From an uncultured Chitinophagaceae bacterium (GTDB lineage: Bacteria; Bacteroidota; Bacteroidia; Chitinophagales; Chitinophagaceae), in contig CAMPGT010000087.1 of assembly GCA_946885665.1 (NCBI GenBank), positions 1 to 13,978 on the forward strand: a stretch of DNA of 13,978 nt, read 5' to 3'. The notes under the pieces were generated by a model. That model was not told where the DNA came from, did no database searches, and was given only the letters and a program-made list of their open reading frames with translations. Shown here one piece after another: positions 1 through 9,530 of the stretch. Made by a program: the position numbers and the translations under genes. The first letter of the stretch is position 1. Each line of letters starts with the position of its first letter.

Positions 1-1
1 C

Positions 2-1810
2 GAAGCAAAGGCCGCCCGCGATGCGCGCGTTCAGATACTCGCTGATGGCGACGGTATCGTTGAATATGTTGACGGAAAGGAAATACATGTTCGCTACGAC
101 CGCACCGAGGCGGAAAGACTCGTAAGCTTTGAAGACGATTTGCAGATATACAACCTGACCAAGTTCATCAAAACGAACCAGGAAACCTGCATCAACCATA
201 GTCCCGCTGTTAAAAAAGGACAGCGTGTGAAGAGAGGAGATTTTCTTACAGAAGGATACGCAGTGCAGAAAGGAGAAGTGGCGCTCGGAAGAAACCTGCA
301 GGTGGCGTTCATGCCCTGGAAGGGTTACAACTTCGAGGATGCCATTGTGATCAACGAAAAAGTGGTGAGCCAGGATCTTTTCACTTCCGTACATATTTCT
401 GAATATGAACTGGAAGTGCGCGACACAAAACTGGGCGAGGAAGAACTGACGCCGGATATCCCCAACGTTTCGGAAGAAGCGACCAAGGATCTCGACGAAA
501 ACGGTATCATCCGCCTGGGCGCCGCCATAAAGGAAGGCGACATCCTTATCGGAAAGATCACACCGAAAGGTGAAAGCGATCCCACGCCGGAAGAAAAACT
601 GTTGCGTGCGATCTTCGGCGATAAAGCCGGTGACGCAAAAGACGCCTCGCTGAAAGCACCGAACGGAGTGGAAGGAGTGGTGATTGGCAAGAAACTTTTC
701 CAGCGCGCCAAAAAAGATAAGAACGCGAAGATCCGCGAAAAGGCATCGCTCGAAAAACTGGAGAAAATTCACGAAAGGAACGTTGAAGACCTGAAGGAAC
801 TGCTGCTGAACAAGCTGCAAACCCTGCTGAAAGACAAGCCTTCTTCCGGTGTTACCAACAACTTCGGCGAGATGCAGATCGGCAAGGGCGCCAGGTTCAA
901 CGCGAAGAATCTTTCTACCATCGACTACCAGAACGTGAATCCCCTCGGTTGGACCGGCGACGAAAAGATCGACAACCAGATCAACACGCTTCTTCACAAC
1001 TTTAACATAAAGTACAACGAAGAGCTTGGCCGCTATAAGAGAGAAAAATTCAACATTTCGATCGGGGATGAGCTTCCCGCCGGTGTATTGAAACTGGCGA
1101 AAGTGTACATCGCCGTGAAGAGAAAGCTGAAAGTGGGCGATAAGATGGCGGGCCGCCACGGTAACAAAGGTATCGTTGCAAAGATCGTTCGCGCCGAAGA
1201 CATGCCGTTCCTCGAAGACGGAACGCCGGTGGACATTGTGCTCAACCCGCTTGGGGTACCGAGCCGTATGAACCTCGGTCAGATCTATGAAACCGTTCTC
1301 GGATGGGCCGGTTTGAAATTAGGACTGAAGTTTGCGACACCCATCTTCGACGGTGCCACAGTAGAAGAGATTGCAGAGAATATTGCAAAAGCCAACCTGC
1401 CAACATTCGGTCATACGCACCTCTATGACGGCGAAACAGGCGAACGCTTCCACCAGAAAGCAACGGTGGGTGTGATCTACATGATCAAACTGCACCACAT
1501 GGTGGACGACAAGATGCACGCACGTTCTATCGGGCCATACAGCCTCATTACACAGCAGCCGCTGGGTGGTAAGGCACAGTTTGGCGGACAGCGTTTCGGT
1601 GAAATGGAAGTATGGGCGCTCGAGGCTTACGGTGCATCGAATATTCTCCAGGAACTGCTCACACTCAAATCGGATGATATCATCGGCCGTGCAAAAACTT
1701 ACGAGTCGATCGTTAAGGGTGACAATATTCCCAGGGCCGGCATCCCCGAATCGTTCAATGTATTGGTGCATGAACTGAGGGGCTTAGGTTTAGATCTCAA
1801 ATTCGAATAA
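2..1810 (+). CDS. rpoB: DNA-directed RNA polymerase subunit beta, C-terminal part (5' truncated by window edge)
   Basis: This is the beta subunit of the core RNA polymerase, which forms the active-centre cleft together with beta'. The frame is already open at base 2, so the gene starts upstream. About 602 residues are present, roughly the C-terminal half of a subunit that is usually about 1270 residues in Bacteroidota. Visible landmarks are the [12 protein letters not shown] segment near base 310, the NTP-contacting [12 protein letters not shown] motif near bases 1136-1171 (fragment residues 379-390, with both lysines), [13 protein letters not shown], and the C-terminal clamp block DDKMHARS through [19 protein letters not shown] lysine/glutamate-rich insertion sits between [11 protein letters not shown] and the GDKMAGRHG motif, where E. 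coli beta carries its SI2 insertion. The rifampicin-binding region is upstream and not visible. A TTG near base 140 is internal, not a start. rpoC follows after 81 bp. Confidence 0.98.
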   Translation, partial: EAKAARDARVQILADGDGIVEYVDGKEIHVRYDRTEAERLVSFEDDLQIYNLTKFIKTNQETCINHSPAVKKGQRVKRGDFLTEGYAVQKGEVALGRNLQVAFMPWKGYNFEDAIVINEKVVSQDLFTSVHISEYELEVRDTKLGEEELTPDIPNVSEEATKDLDENGIIRLGAAIKEGDILIGKITPKGESDPTPEEKLLRAIFGDKAGDAKDASLKAPNGVEGVVIGKKLFQRAKKDKNAKIREKASLEKLEKIHERNVEDLKELLLNKLQTLLKDKPSSGVTNNFGEMQIGKGARFNAKNLSTIDYQNVNPLGWTGDEKIDNQINTLLHNFNIKYNEELGRYKREKFNISIGDELPAGVLKLAKVYIAVKRKLKVGDKMAGRHGNKGIVAKIVRAEDMPFLEDGTPVDIVLNPLGVPSRMNLGQIYETVLGWAGLKLGLKFATPIFDGATVEEIAENIAKANLPTFGHTHLYDGETGERFHQKATVGVIYMIKLHHMVDDKMHARSIGPYSLITQQPLGGKAQFGGQRFGEMEVWALEAYGASNILQELLTLKSDDIIGRAKTYESIVKGDNIPRAGIPESFNVLVHELRGLGLDLKFE

Positions 1811-1853
1811 GTGAAAGTATTAAGCCGAAACGGAAACACTTTTAAGCTTTCAC
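1811..1853 (+). other. possible hairpin in the rpoB-rpoC intergenic spacer
   Basis: GTGAAAG directly after the rpoB stop (1811-1817) is complementary to CTTTCAC at 1847-1853, which gives a 7-bp stem plus one G-U pair around a loop of about 27 nt. No T-run follows, so it is not an intrinsic terminator. It could be an RNA processing or stability element, or chance. The rest of the spacer is an A-rich leader typical of Bacteroidota start regions, with no clear Shine-Dalgarno sequence before rpoC. Confidence 0.25.
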
Positions 1854-1891
1854 GTTGATTTTGAAAAAACAATTAATTAAGAAAATATAAT

Positions 1892-4800
1892 ATGGCAATC
1901 AAAAAGGAAAATCGTCCAAGAGCCACATTTTCTAAAATAACCATCGGGCTGGCATCTCCGGATTCAATCCTGGAGCGCAGCTACGGCGAAGTGCTGAAGC
2001 CCGAAACCATCAACTACCGTACCTACAAGCCGGAAAGAGATGGATTGTTCTGCGAACGCATCTTTGGTCCGGTTAAGGACTATGAGTGCGCCTGCGGAAA
2101 GTATAAGCGCATCCGTTACAAGGGTATCGTGTGCGACCGCTGCGGTGTTGAAGTAACAGAAAAGAAAGTGCGCCGCGAGCGCATGGGTCACATCAAGCTG
2201 GTGGTGCCCATCGTTCACATCTGGTACTTCAAGAGCCTGCCGAACAAAATCGGTTACCTGCTGGGCATGAGCTCCAAAAAAATGGAAAGCATCGTGTACT
2301 ACGAAAGGTACGTGGTGATTCAACCCGGTATTCGTGAAGACAAGAACCTGAAAAGGGCAGACCTTTTAACTGAAGAAGAATACCTTGAGATACTTGAAAA
2401 CCTCCCGAAAGAGAACCAGTACCTGCCTGATGACGATGCGCAAAAATTCATCGCCAAGATGGGTGCGGAAGCGGTTCATGACCTTCTCGAAAGGATAGAC
2501 CTCGACCAGTTGTCGTTCGATCTCCGCAACGCGGCCGCAACGGAAACATCACAGCAGAGAAAGGCCGATGCCCTCAAAAGGCTGAGCATCGTGGAATCGT
2601 TCCGCGAAGCCAACACAAGGATCACCAACCGACCCGAGTGGATGGTGATGCAATACGTTCCCGTTATTCCTCCTGAGCTTCGCCCGCTCTTTCCCCTTGA
2701 TGGCGGACGTTTCGCGTCTTCCGATCTGAACGATCTGTACAGAAGGGTGATCATCAGGAACAACAGGTTGAAAAGACTCCTCGAGATCAAGGCGACCGAA
2801 GTCATCCTTCGTAACGAAAAAAGGATGCTCCAGGAAGCTGTTGACTCGCTGTTCGACAACTCCAGAAAATCGAACGCCGTGAAAGCGGAAGGCGGCCGTG
2901 CACTGAAATCACTTTCCGACGTGCTGAAAGGAAAGCAGGGACGTTTCCGTCAGAACCTTCTCGGTAAACGTGTTGACTATTCCGGCCGTTCCGTTATCGT
3001 TGTGGGCCCTGAACTTAAGCTTCATGAGTGCGGACTTCCGAAAGATATGGCAGCCGAACTGTTCAAGCCGTTCATCATTCGCAAACTCATCGAAAGAGGT
3101 ATTGTGAAAACGGTGAAGAGCGCCAGGAAATTAGTGGACAAGAAAGAGGCCATCGTTTGGGATATCCTCGAAAATATATTGAAAGGGCACCCGATTATGC
3201 TTAACCGCGCCCCGACACTTCACCGTCTCTCTATTCAGGCCTTCCAGCCGAAACTGATAGAAGGAAAGGCGATACAGTTGCACCCGCTTGTGTGTGCCGC
3301 GTTCAACGCCGACTTTGACGGTGACCAGATGGCGGTGCATGTGCCCTTAAGCAACGCAGCAGTGCTGGAAGCACAATTGCTGATGCTGGCATCTCACAAC
3401 ATCCTTAACCCGCAGAACGGTACACCTATCACCCTGCCTTCGCAGGATATGGTGCTTGGTCTGTACTACATCACAAAAGGCAGGAAGAGCACTGACGCAG
3501 AGCCGGTAAGGGGTGAAGGAAAACATTTTTATTCTGCAGAAGAAGTCATCATCGCCTACAATGAGGGCCGTGTTGACCTGCATGCATGGATAAAGGTGAA
3601 GGCAGATGTGCGATCGAACGACGGCATCGTCAGCAGAAAATTAGTCGAAACAACGGTTGGCCGCGTAATATTCAACCAGAGCGTTCCGAAAGAAGTGGGA
3701 TTCATCAATGCCCTGCTGACAAAGAAGAACCTCAGGGAAATTATTGGTGACATTATCCACATCACCAACGTTCCGAAAACGGCCAAGTTCCTCGACGACA
3801 TCAAGCAGCTCGGGTTCAGAACCGCGTTCCAGGGTGGATTGTCGTTCAACATCAATGACCTGATCATCCCTTCCATCAAAGATGAAGTGCTCGAAAATGC
3901 GAAAGCTGAAGTGGATGAAGTGTGGGACAACTACAACATGGGATTGATCACCAACAACGAACGTTACAACCAGATCGTAGACATCTGGTCGAGGGTGGAC
4001 ACCCGTATAACTGAAACGCTCATACGCGAATTGAGCTCGGATAAGCAGGGCTTCAACTCTGTGTACATGATGCTTGACTCCGGTGCGCGTGGATCGAAAC
4101 AACAGATCAAGCAGCTTTGCGGCATAAGAGGCCTGATGGCCAAGCCGAGAAAGAGCGGATCCAGCGGAAGCGAAATTATCGAGAACCCGATCCTTTCGAA
4201 CTTCAAAGGCGGACTGAACGTGTTGGATTACTTCATTTCGACACACGGTGCGCGCAAAGGTCTTGCGGATACCGCCCTTAAAACGGCTGATGCCGGTTAC
4301 CTCACCCGCCGTCTTGTTGACGTGGCACAGGATGTGGTCATCACAGAAGAAGATTGCGGAACGCTTCGCGGTATTGCAATCAATGCCCTGAAAGATAATG
4401 AGGAAGTGGTGGAACCGCTGCTCGACCGTATCGTTGGTCGTACATCACTGCATAATATCTACAATCCCGCTACCGATGAAACCATCGTCGAGGCCGGCTC
4501 GGAGATCACGGAAGATATTGCCAGGCGCATCGAAGAGGCGGGCATTGAAACCGTGGAAATCCGCTCGGTACTTACTTGCGAAAGCAAGAGGGGAGTGTGC
4601 GTAAAATGCTACGGCAAGAACCTTGCTACCGGCAACATGGCACAGAGAGGAGACGCAGTGGGTATCATCGCCGCGCAAAGTATTGGTGAACCGGGTACAC
4701 AGCTTACACTTCGTACCTTCCACGTGGGTGGCGTTGCGGGTTCTGCATCGGTTGAATCTTCTTTGATCGCGAAGTTCGACGGTACCATCCAATTCGATGG

Positions 4801-6184
4801 ATTGCGTACAGTAACCGCACAGAATAATGAAGGCGAACCCATCCAGGTAGTCATAGGCCGTACAGGTGAAGTAAGGATCATTGATGTGAAGAATGACAGG
4901 CTCCTCATCACCAACAACGTTCCTTATGGTTCAACGTTACTGGTGAAAGATGGTCAGCAGGTGAAGAAAGGCGATATCGTCTGCACATGGGATCCATTCA
5001 ACAATGTAGTGGTGGCAGAGATCGCGGGTCATATCAAATTTGAAAACGTGATCGAAGGTGTTACGTTCCGCGAAGAAGCGGATGAACAAACCGGACACCG
5101 CGAAAAAGTGGTCATTGAAACAAAAGATAAAACCAAGATACCGACGCTTATCGTTGAAGGCAAGGATGTGAAGATGTACAACCTTCCGGTTGGATCGCAC
5201 ATCGTTGTTGACGAAGCAGAAGAGGTGAAAGCGGGGCAGGTGTTGGTGAAGATACCGCGTACGCTCAGGATGCAAAGGGATATCACGGGAGGTCTTCCGC
5301 GTGTTACCGAGCTCTTCGAAGCAAGGAACCCGGGCAACCCCGCCATAGTTTGTGAAATCGACGGTGTGGTTTCGTTTGGAGCCATCAAGCGTGGTAACCG
5401 CGAAATCGTGGTGGAAGCGAAAGACGGCGTGGTGAAGAAATATCTTGTTCCGTTGACCCGTCAGATCCTTGTACAGGATGGCGACTTCATCAAGGCCGGT
5501 GCTCCGTTGAGTGACGGTCAGGTGGCGCCGGGCGACATTCTTTCCATCAAGGGACCATTCGCCGTTCAGGAATATGTGGTGAATGAGATCCAGGAAGTAT
5601 ATCGCCTGCAGGGTGTGAAGATCAACGACAAGCATATTGAAGTGATCGTTAGGCAGATGATGAAGAAGGTTGAAATCGTTGATCCGGGAGACACCAGGTT
5701 CCTCGAGGAAGACCTCGAAGACAGGTTCGACTTTAACGAAGAGAATGATTGGATATTCGATAAGAAGGTGATCACTGATGCCGGAGAAAGCACCAAGCTG
5801 AAAGCCGGACAGATCGTTAGCCTTCGTGAAATTCGTGAAGAGAATTCGATACTTCGCCGTTCAGACAGGAAGCCGGTTGATTACCGCGACGCGAATTCAG
5901 CGACATCACATCCGGTATTGCTGGGTATTACCAAGGCATCGCTGGGTACACAAAGCTGGATATCTGCAGCATCGTTCCAGGAAACAACCAAGGTATTGTC
6001 ATCGGCCGCCATCCAGGGCAAGTCGGATGAAATGCTTGGTCTGAAAGAGAACGTGATCACTGGTCACCCGATACCTGCAGGTACCGGTTTGAGGGACTTC
6101 GACAACATGATCGTGGGCAGCAAAGAAGAATATGAACTGCTGCAAACCACGCGTGAAGCGATGACCTTCGACGAGGAAGAATAA
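1892..6184 (+). CDS. rpoC: DNA-directed RNA polymerase subunit beta'
   Basis: This is the complete 1430-residue beta' subunit, the catalytic clamp subunit of RNA polymerase. The start [20 protein letters not shown] is the usual N-terminus, and the ATG follows an A-rich leader. The N-terminal zinc site uses C66, C68, C81 and C84. The catalytic Mg2+ motif NADFDGDQ spans residues 472-479 (Asp 474, 476, 478). The second zinc site uses C822, C896, C903 and C906. The trigger-loop helix [10 protein letters not shown] carries R941 and H944, equivalent to E. coli R933 and H936. About 180 residues separate this helix from [18 protein letters not shown] at about 1130, so a lineage insertion at the SI3 position interrupts the trigger loop, as in E. 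coli. The acidic C-terminus is followed by in-frame TAA TGA TAA TAA (6182-6193). It is co-transcribed with rpoB by position, and a terminator follows. Confidence 0.99.
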   Translation: MAIKKENRPRATFSKITIGLASPDSILERSYGEVLKPETINYRTYKPERDGLFCERIFGPVKDYECACGKYKRIRYKGIVCDRCGVEVTEKKVRRERMGHIKLVVPIVHIWYFKSLPNKIGYLLGMSSKKMESIVYYERYVVIQPGIREDKNLKRADLLTEEEYLEILENLPKENQYLPDDDAQKFIAKMGAEAVHDLLERIDLDQLSFDLRNAAATETSQQRKADALKRLSIVESFREANTRITNRPEWMVMQYVPVIPPELRPLFPLDGGRFASSDLNDLYRRVIIRNNRLKRLLEIKATEVILRNEKRMLQEAVDSLFDNSRKSNAVKAEGGRALKSLSDVLKGKQGRFRQNLLGKRVDYSGRSVIVVGPELKLHECGLPKDMAAELFKPFIIRKLIERGIVKTVKSARKLVDKKEAIVWDILENILKGHPIMLNRAPTLHRLSIQAFQPKLIEGKAIQLHPLVCAAFNADFDGDQMAVHVPLSNAAVLEAQLLMLASHNILNPQNGTPITLPSQDMVLGLYYITKGRKSTDAEPVRGEGKHFYSAEEVIIAYNEGRVDLHAWIKVKADVRSNDGIVSRKLVETTVGRVIFNQSVPKEVGFINALLTKKNLREIIGDIIHITNVPKTAKFLDDIKQLGFRTAFQGGLSFNINDLIIPSIKDEVLENAKAEVDEVWDNYNMGLITNNERYNQIVDIWSRVDTRITETLIRELSSDKQGFNSVYMMLDSGARGSKQQIKQLCGIRGLMAKPRKSGSSGSEIIENPILSNFKGGLNVLDYFISTHGARKGLADTALKTADAGYLTRRLVDVAQDVVITEEDCGTLRGIAINALKDNEEVVEPLLDRIVGRTSLHNIYNPATDETIVEAGSEITEDIARRIEEAGIETVEIRSVLTCESKRGVCVKCYGKNLATGNMAQRGDAVGIIAAQSIGEPGTQLTLRTFHVGGVAGSASVESSLIAKFDGTIQFDGLRTVTAQNNEGEPIQVVIGRTGEVRIIDVKNDRLLITNNVPYGSTLLVKDGQQVKKGDIVCTWDPFNNVVVAEIAGHIKFENVIEGVTFREEADEQTGHREKVVIETKDKTKIPTLIVEGKDVKMYNLPVGSHIVVDEAEEVKAGQVLVKIPRTLRMQRDITGGLPRVTELFEARNPGNPAIVCEIDGVVSFGAIKRGNREIVVEAKDGVVKKYLVPLTRQILVQDGDFIKAGAPLSDGQVAPGDILSIKGPFAVQEYVVNEIQEVYRLQGVKINDKHIEVIVRQMMKKVEIVDPGDTRFLEEDLEDRFDFNEENDWIFDKKVITDAGESTKLKAGQIVSLREIREENSILRRSDRKPVDYRDANSATSHPVLLGITKASLGTQSWISAASFQETTKVLSSAAIQGKSDEMLGLKENVITGHPIPAGTGLRDFDNMIVGSKEEYELLQTTREAMTFDEEE

Positions 6185-6221
6185 TGATAATAAACTTTTA
6201 ACGTTTTAATATTTATCTTAC

Positions 6222-6253
6222 AAGTAGGAAGCTATCACTTCCTACTTTTTTTT
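6222..6253 (+). terminator. Rho-independent terminator of the rpoBC operon
   Basis: A perfect 10-bp inverted repeat, AAGTAGGAAG (6222-6231) and CTTCCTACTT (6238-6247), encloses the 6-nt loop CTATCA and runs into eight consecutive T residues (6246-6253). It lies 37 bp after the rpoC stop and before the next gene, so it should end the rpoBC transcript. The stem begins with AA opposite the T-run, so the A/T end could also give some termination in the reverse direction. Confidence 0.9.
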
Positions 6254-6291
6254 AATATGCAGAGAAACTGTTCTCAAATAGTTATTTCCGG

Positions 6292-6897
6292 ATGAAACAT
6301 ATTTCCACTTTATTGAGTTTATTGGCTTTGATTGGCGTTGGTGTTTTGTTTTACCTGCATTTCGCGGGGGAAAAGAAGGTGGAAAGGCCTGCTATTAACA
6401 GCGATGTAAGTGCGCAGCAAAAGGATTTCAGGATCGCTTATTTTGATATCGACTCGCTCCAGGAAAAGTATGAGTATTTCAAGGATGCCTCGGGCGAGAT
6501 CAGGGCCAAGGAGTCGAGCGTTACCTCACAGCTCAACGCCTTGCAGGATTCTTACCAGAAAAGGGTGAAGGAACTGCAGGAGAAGAGCCCGACGATGACA
6601 CAGGCCGAAGGCGAGGCGGCGCAGCGCGAGTATGCGCAGATGCAGCAAAAGTACCAGCAGCGGCAGGTATCGCTGGAGCAGGACCTCAAGAAGCACCAGA
6701 TCGAGCTGATGACCACGGTAAGGAACAAGATCGAGAATTACCTGAAAGAATATAACAAGCAGAAGGGCTATGCTTTTATTCTTTCGTATGAACCGGGGTT
6801 CATGCTTTACTACAAGGATTCGGTGTACGACATTACTGACGATGTGATCAACGGGCTGAATTCCGAGTATCAGCAAGAGAAGGGAAAGAAGAAGTGA
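6292..6897 (+). CDS. OmpH/Skp-like periplasmic chaperone-family protein, membrane anchored
   Basis: This 201-residue protein has the layout of the OmpH (Skp) family. A hydrophobic N-terminal segment covers about residues 5-24. The conserved beta-strand start RIAYFDIDSLQEKYEYFKD lies at about 47-65, followed by a long charged and glutamine-rich coiled coil from about 66 to 160, then a C-terminal YAFILSYEPGFMLYYKDSVYDIT block. Skp trimers hold unfolded outer-membrane proteins in the periplasm between coiled-coil arms. The N-terminal segment has no cysteine, so it is not a lipoprotein, and no clear signal-peptidase site follows it. An uncleaved signal anchor exposing the coiled coil to the periplasm is my inference. 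The gene lies behind the rpoBC terminator, so it probably has its own promoter, which I could not place. The ATG at 6292 is the only good start; no Shine-Dalgarno sequence is seen. Client and exact role are unknown. Confidence 0.85.
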   Translation: MKHISTLLSLLALIGVGVLFYLHFAGEKKVERPAINSDVSAQQKDFRIAYFDIDSLQEKYEYFKDASGEIRAKESSVTSQLNALQDSYQKRVKELQEKSPTMTQAEGEAAQREYAQMQQKYQQRQVSLEQDLKKHQIELMTTVRNKIENYLKEYNKQKGYAFILSYEPGFMLYYKDSVYDITDDVINGLNSEYQQEKGKKK

Positions 6898-6948
6898 GCA
6901 GCTATTGATTATTGCCCATTGCTGTCCTAATTCCTATCTTCATTTTAT

Positions 6949-8376
6949 ATGTCAGAAAAAACTCCTTCGTTCAAACCAACATTAAGTCTGCTTGACGCGA
7001 CCATGATAGTGGCCGGCTCCATGATCGGATCCGGCATTTTTATTGTCAGCACCGAAATGACAGCGTCGCTGGGATCATCGGGCTGGTTAATACTCGCCTG
7101 GATCCTCACAGGTTTTCTCACCCTCACCGCCGCCGTTAGTTACGGCGAACTCAGCTCCATGTTCCCGAAGGCAGGTGGCCAGTATGTTTACCTGCGCGAG
7201 GCGTTCAATCCGCTTACGGGATTCCTGTACGGATGGAGCCTTTTTGCGGTTATTCAAACAGGAACGATAGCCGCAGTGGGCGTGGCTTTCGCGAAGTTTG
7301 CCGCATATATTTTTCCAGCGCTTGGTGACACGAATGTGCTGTTGCACCTCGGGTTCACCGATATTTCTGCGGCAGAGCTGGTGGCTATGATACTGGTGAT
7401 CTTTCTTACCTACGTCAACACCAAAGGAATTGAGGGAGGAAAGCTGGTGCAAACAACGTTCACGCTGGCCAAGATCCTTTCTTTATTGGGACTGATCGTA
7501 TTCGGCTTTCTGCTGGCTGCCGATGCCGACACCTGGAAAGCGAACTGGAGCGATGCCTGGAACGTAAAAAAATGGATAAACGATGGTGGCGGATTTTGGG
7601 AGACAGTAAGCGGTGCGGCGGTGGTGCCGCTGTTTGCCAGCGCACTGGTGGGTTCGATATTTTCGAGCGACGCGTGGAACAACGTTACGTTTATTGCCGG
7701 CGAAATCAAGCGGCCTGAAAGAAACATCGGGTTAAGTCTTTTCCTCGGAACACTGATCGTGACGATCATTTATGTTTCAGCAAACCTGATGTACCTGAGT
7801 GTGATGGACATGCAGGAAATGGCCACGGCACCGGATGGAAGGGTTTCGCTGGCAGCTTCACTTAAAATTTTTGGGGGCGTTGGTACGATAGTGATTGCCG
7901 TGATGATCATGGTTTCAACCTTCGGATGCAACAACGGCCTGATCCTTTCCGGCGCGCGAGTATATTATACCATGGCAAAAGATGGATTATTCTTTAAGAA
8001 GACGGCGGTGTTGAACAAGCACAACGTGCCTGGTTTTGCTTTGTGGATACAATGTTTATGGACCTGCCTCCTCGTGCTGAGCGGTGCTTATTATGAACTG
8101 CTCACTTACGTGGTGTTCGTGGTCCTGATCTTTTACGTACTTACGCTGCTCGGCATTTTCAGGCTCAGAAAAAAACGTCCCGACCTGCCGCGTCCATATA
8201 AGGCATGGGGGTACCCCTTGCTGCCTATTTTGTATTGCATTATTGCGTTGCTCATTTGCGGTGCGTTATTTATTTACCAGAGTAGTCAAACATGGCCCGG
8301 GGCGATCATCGTTTTGCTGGGAATTCCTTTGTACTATCTTGCAGTGGCAAATAAAAAGTCAAAAGTTAAAAGTTAA
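6949..8376 (+). CDS. APC-superfamily amino acid permease (LAT/SteT-like)
   Basis: This 475-residue inner-membrane transporter has about 12 hydrophobic segments. TM1 contains the broken-helix motif GSMIGSGIF (residues 23-31), which binds the substrate amino and carboxyl groups in APC transporters such as AdiC and SteT. Other family marks are YGELSSMFPKAGGQYVYLRE after TM2, FIAGEIKRPERNIG in the middle, ARVYYTMAKDGLFF, and RPDLPRPYKAWGYPLLP before the last two helices. The motifs point to the heterodimeric-transporter light-chain-like (LAT) branch, which exchanges or imports neutral amino acids with proton coupling; the actual substrate cannot be read from the sequence. The last residues (KKSKVKS) and the stop codon are encoded by the A/T-rich heptamer repeat at 8354-8379, so the natural C-terminus may have been altered when that repeat arose. 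It is separated from the upstream OmpH-like gene by 51 bp. Confidence 0.92.
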   Translation: MSEKTPSFKPTLSLLDATMIVAGSMIGSGIFIVSTEMTASLGSSGWLILAWILTGFLTLTAAVSYGELSSMFPKAGGQYVYLREAFNPLTGFLYGWSLFAVIQTGTIAAVGVAFAKFAAYIFPALGDTNVLLHLGFTDISAAELVAMILVIFLTYVNTKGIEGGKLVQTTFTLAKILSLLGLIVFGFLLAADADTWKANWSDAWNVKKWINDGGGFWETVSGAAVVPLFASALVGSIFSSDAWNNVTFIAGEIKRPERNIGLSLFLGTLIVTIIYVSANLMYLSVMDMQEMATAPDGRVSLAASLKIFGGVGTIVIAVMIMVSTFGCNNGLILSGARVYYTMAKDGLFFKKTAVLNKHNVPGFALWIQCLWTCLLVLSGAYYELLTYVVFVVLIFYVLTLLGIFRLRKKRPDLPRPYKAWGYPLLPILYCIIALLICGALFIYQSSQTWPGAIIVLLGIPLYYLAVANKKSKVKS

Positions 8377-8379
8377 AAC
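8354..8379 (+). repeat. tandem heptamer AAAAGTY, forward orientation, at the permease 3' end
   Basis: Three tandem 7-mers (AAAAGTC at 8354-8360, AAAAGTT at 8361-8367, AAAAGTT at 8368-8374) are followed by AAAAC. They overlap the last codons and the stop of the permease gene. A 13-bp stretch (8361-8373) is perfectly inverted at 8477-8489, so the two arrays bracket the intergenic region like terminal inverted repeats and could pair in RNA. Confidence 0.75.
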
Positions 8380-8396
8380 TGATTGCGATGGTTGAC

Positions 8397-8404
8397 TACG
8401 TTTG
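8397..8404 (+). promoter_or_regulatory. candidate Bacteroidota -7 promoter element upstream of hldA
   Basis: TACGTTTG matches the Bacteroidota sigma-factor -7 consensus TAnnTTTG exactly. It lies about 105 bp before the hldA start and outside the flanking repeats. No convincing -33 TTTG or TTG is found at the usual distance of about 20 bp upstream, so the call rests on one motif. It would give a leader of nearly 100 nt that contains the small hairpin TCGCT-CAGG-AGCGA (8437-8450) and the inverted heptamer array. Confidence 0.35.
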
Positions 8405-8475
8405 GCAGACAGAAAAAGCTATTATCTACGGATTTATCGCTCAGGAGCGAGAAAAAATACGGGCCTTTCGCAGTT

Positions 8476-8505
8476 CACTTTTAACTTTTAAGTTTTAATT
8501 TTTTT
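8476..8505 (-). repeat. tandem heptamer repeat, inverted orientation, upstream of hldA
   Basis: Read on the plus strand the array is CACTTTT, AACTTTT, AAGTTTT (8476-8496) followed by AA and a T-run to 8505. It is the reverse complement of the AAAAGTY array at 8354-8379. The 16-mer TTTTAACTTTTAAGTT (8479-8494) recurs exactly at 9531-9546. The array ends only a few bases before the GTG start of hldA. Confidence 0.75.
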
Positions 8506-8508
8506 ATC

Positions 8509-9495
8509 GTGGATTTTGAAAAACTCTTTCAGCAATTCAAAGGAATGAAAATAGGCGTGGTGGGCGATGTGATGCTGGATACTTACTGGTGGGGGCATGT
8601 AGAACGCATTTCGCCCGAGGCGCCGGTCCCTATAGTTGCACTCGACCGTAAAGAATACCGCATCGGGGGAGCTGGAAATGTGGCGCTTAACCTTGCCTGC
8701 CTGGGCGCCGATGTCTCGATCGTTTCAACCATTGGCCAGGACGATGATGGGGTTTCTCTCACAAAATTATTTTCCGACAACAATATTGGTGTCGATCATT
8801 TGCTGAAGGTGCCCACGAGGATCACCACCAGCAAATCGAGGATCATCAGCCGCAACCAGCAGATGATGAGGCTCGATTCGGAGATCACCCATGACCTTAC
8901 CGGGGAAGACGAAGTGTTGCTGCTGAACAGCCTCGAGCAATACATCACCACGCAAAAGCCGGGCGCTATTATTCTTGAAGATTACAACAAGGGTGTGCTT
9001 ACGGAAGGCGTGATCGCGAAGGTGATTGCGATGAGCAAGGCGCATAATGTGATCACGACCGTTGACCCGAAAAGAAAAAATTTCCTGGCATATAAGGGAG
9101 TTGATATTTTCAAGCCGAATATGAAAGAGGTGAAGGACGGGTTGAATTTGCTGGTGGAAGATGTTAATGAGGAACTGCTGAATAACATACACGACAAGTT
9201 GCACGACAAGCTGAATCATTCCATTTCGTTTATTACCCTCTCGGAGAAGGGTGTGTTTTACCGGCAAAACAATCGCAGCCGTCTCGTTCCTTCGCATGTA
9301 AGGAACATTGCCGATGTTTCCGGTGCGGGCGACACTGTCATTGCCGTTGCCTCACTGTTGTATGCCGCAACTGGTAATGTTGACCTGATGGCTGAGGTAG
9401 CCAATATCGCCGGGGGATTGGTTTGCGAGGAAGTGGGTACAGTAGCGATCAATAAAGACAGGTTGCTTGAGGAATGTAAGGCGTTGTTGAGTTAG
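8509..9495 (+). CDS. hldA: D-glycero-beta-D-manno-heptose-7-phosphate kinase (HldA / RfaE domain I type)
   Basis: This 328-residue PfkB-family sugar kinase phosphorylates the C1 hydroxyl of heptose 7-phosphate to give the 1,7-bisphosphate, on the path to ADP-heptose for the LPS core. Characteristic motifs are VVGDVMLDTYWWG (residues 17-29), the ISPEAPVP signature (34-41), GGAGNVALN (53-61), SRIISRNQQMMRLD, and the PfkB C-terminal signature DVSGAGDT (269-276), in which D275 is the catalytic base. The protein ends after the kinase domain, unlike fused E. coli HldE, so the cytidylyltransferase-like activity (HldC/RfaE2) must be encoded elsewhere. The start is the GTG at 8509; no in-frame ATG lies upstream. 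The ATG at 8545 (Met13) would start directly at the first beta strand and remains possible. rnz follows 68 bp downstream. Confidence 0.93.
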   Translation: MDFEKLFQQFKGMKIGVVGDVMLDTYWWGHVERISPEAPVPIVALDRKEYRIGGAGNVALNLACLGADVSIVSTIGQDDDGVSLTKLFSDNNIGVDHLLKVPTRITTSKSRIISRNQQMMRLDSEITHDLTGEDEVLLLNSLEQYITTQKPGAIILEDYNKGVLTEGVIAKVIAMSKAHNVITTVDPKRKNFLAYKGVDIFKPNMKEVKDGLNLLVEDVNEELLNNIHDKLHDKLNHSISFITLSEKGVFYRQNNRSRLVPSHVRNIADVSGAGDTVIAVASLLYAATGNVDLMAEVANIAGGLVCEEVGTVAINKDRLLEECKALLS

Positions 9496-9530
9496 CGGGG
9501 GGAATCTCAAGTCGCACGATTGTTCCCTAA

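Noticed and set aside
3641..5635. Long minus-strand open frames inside rpoC (201 codons at 3641-4246 and 232 codons at 4937-5635)
   Set aside because: They lie wholly antisense to a highly conserved gene, encode no recognisable motifs, and arise from its codon bias.
8388..8498. 36-codon ORF between the permease and hldA as a real gene
   Set aside because: No Shine-Dalgarno sequence or recognisable family, and its end lies inside a repeat; kept only as part of a finding.
8767..9297. 176-codon minus-strand frame inside hldA
   Set aside because: It is antisense to a complete PfkB kinase, has no family motif, and has no leader of its own.
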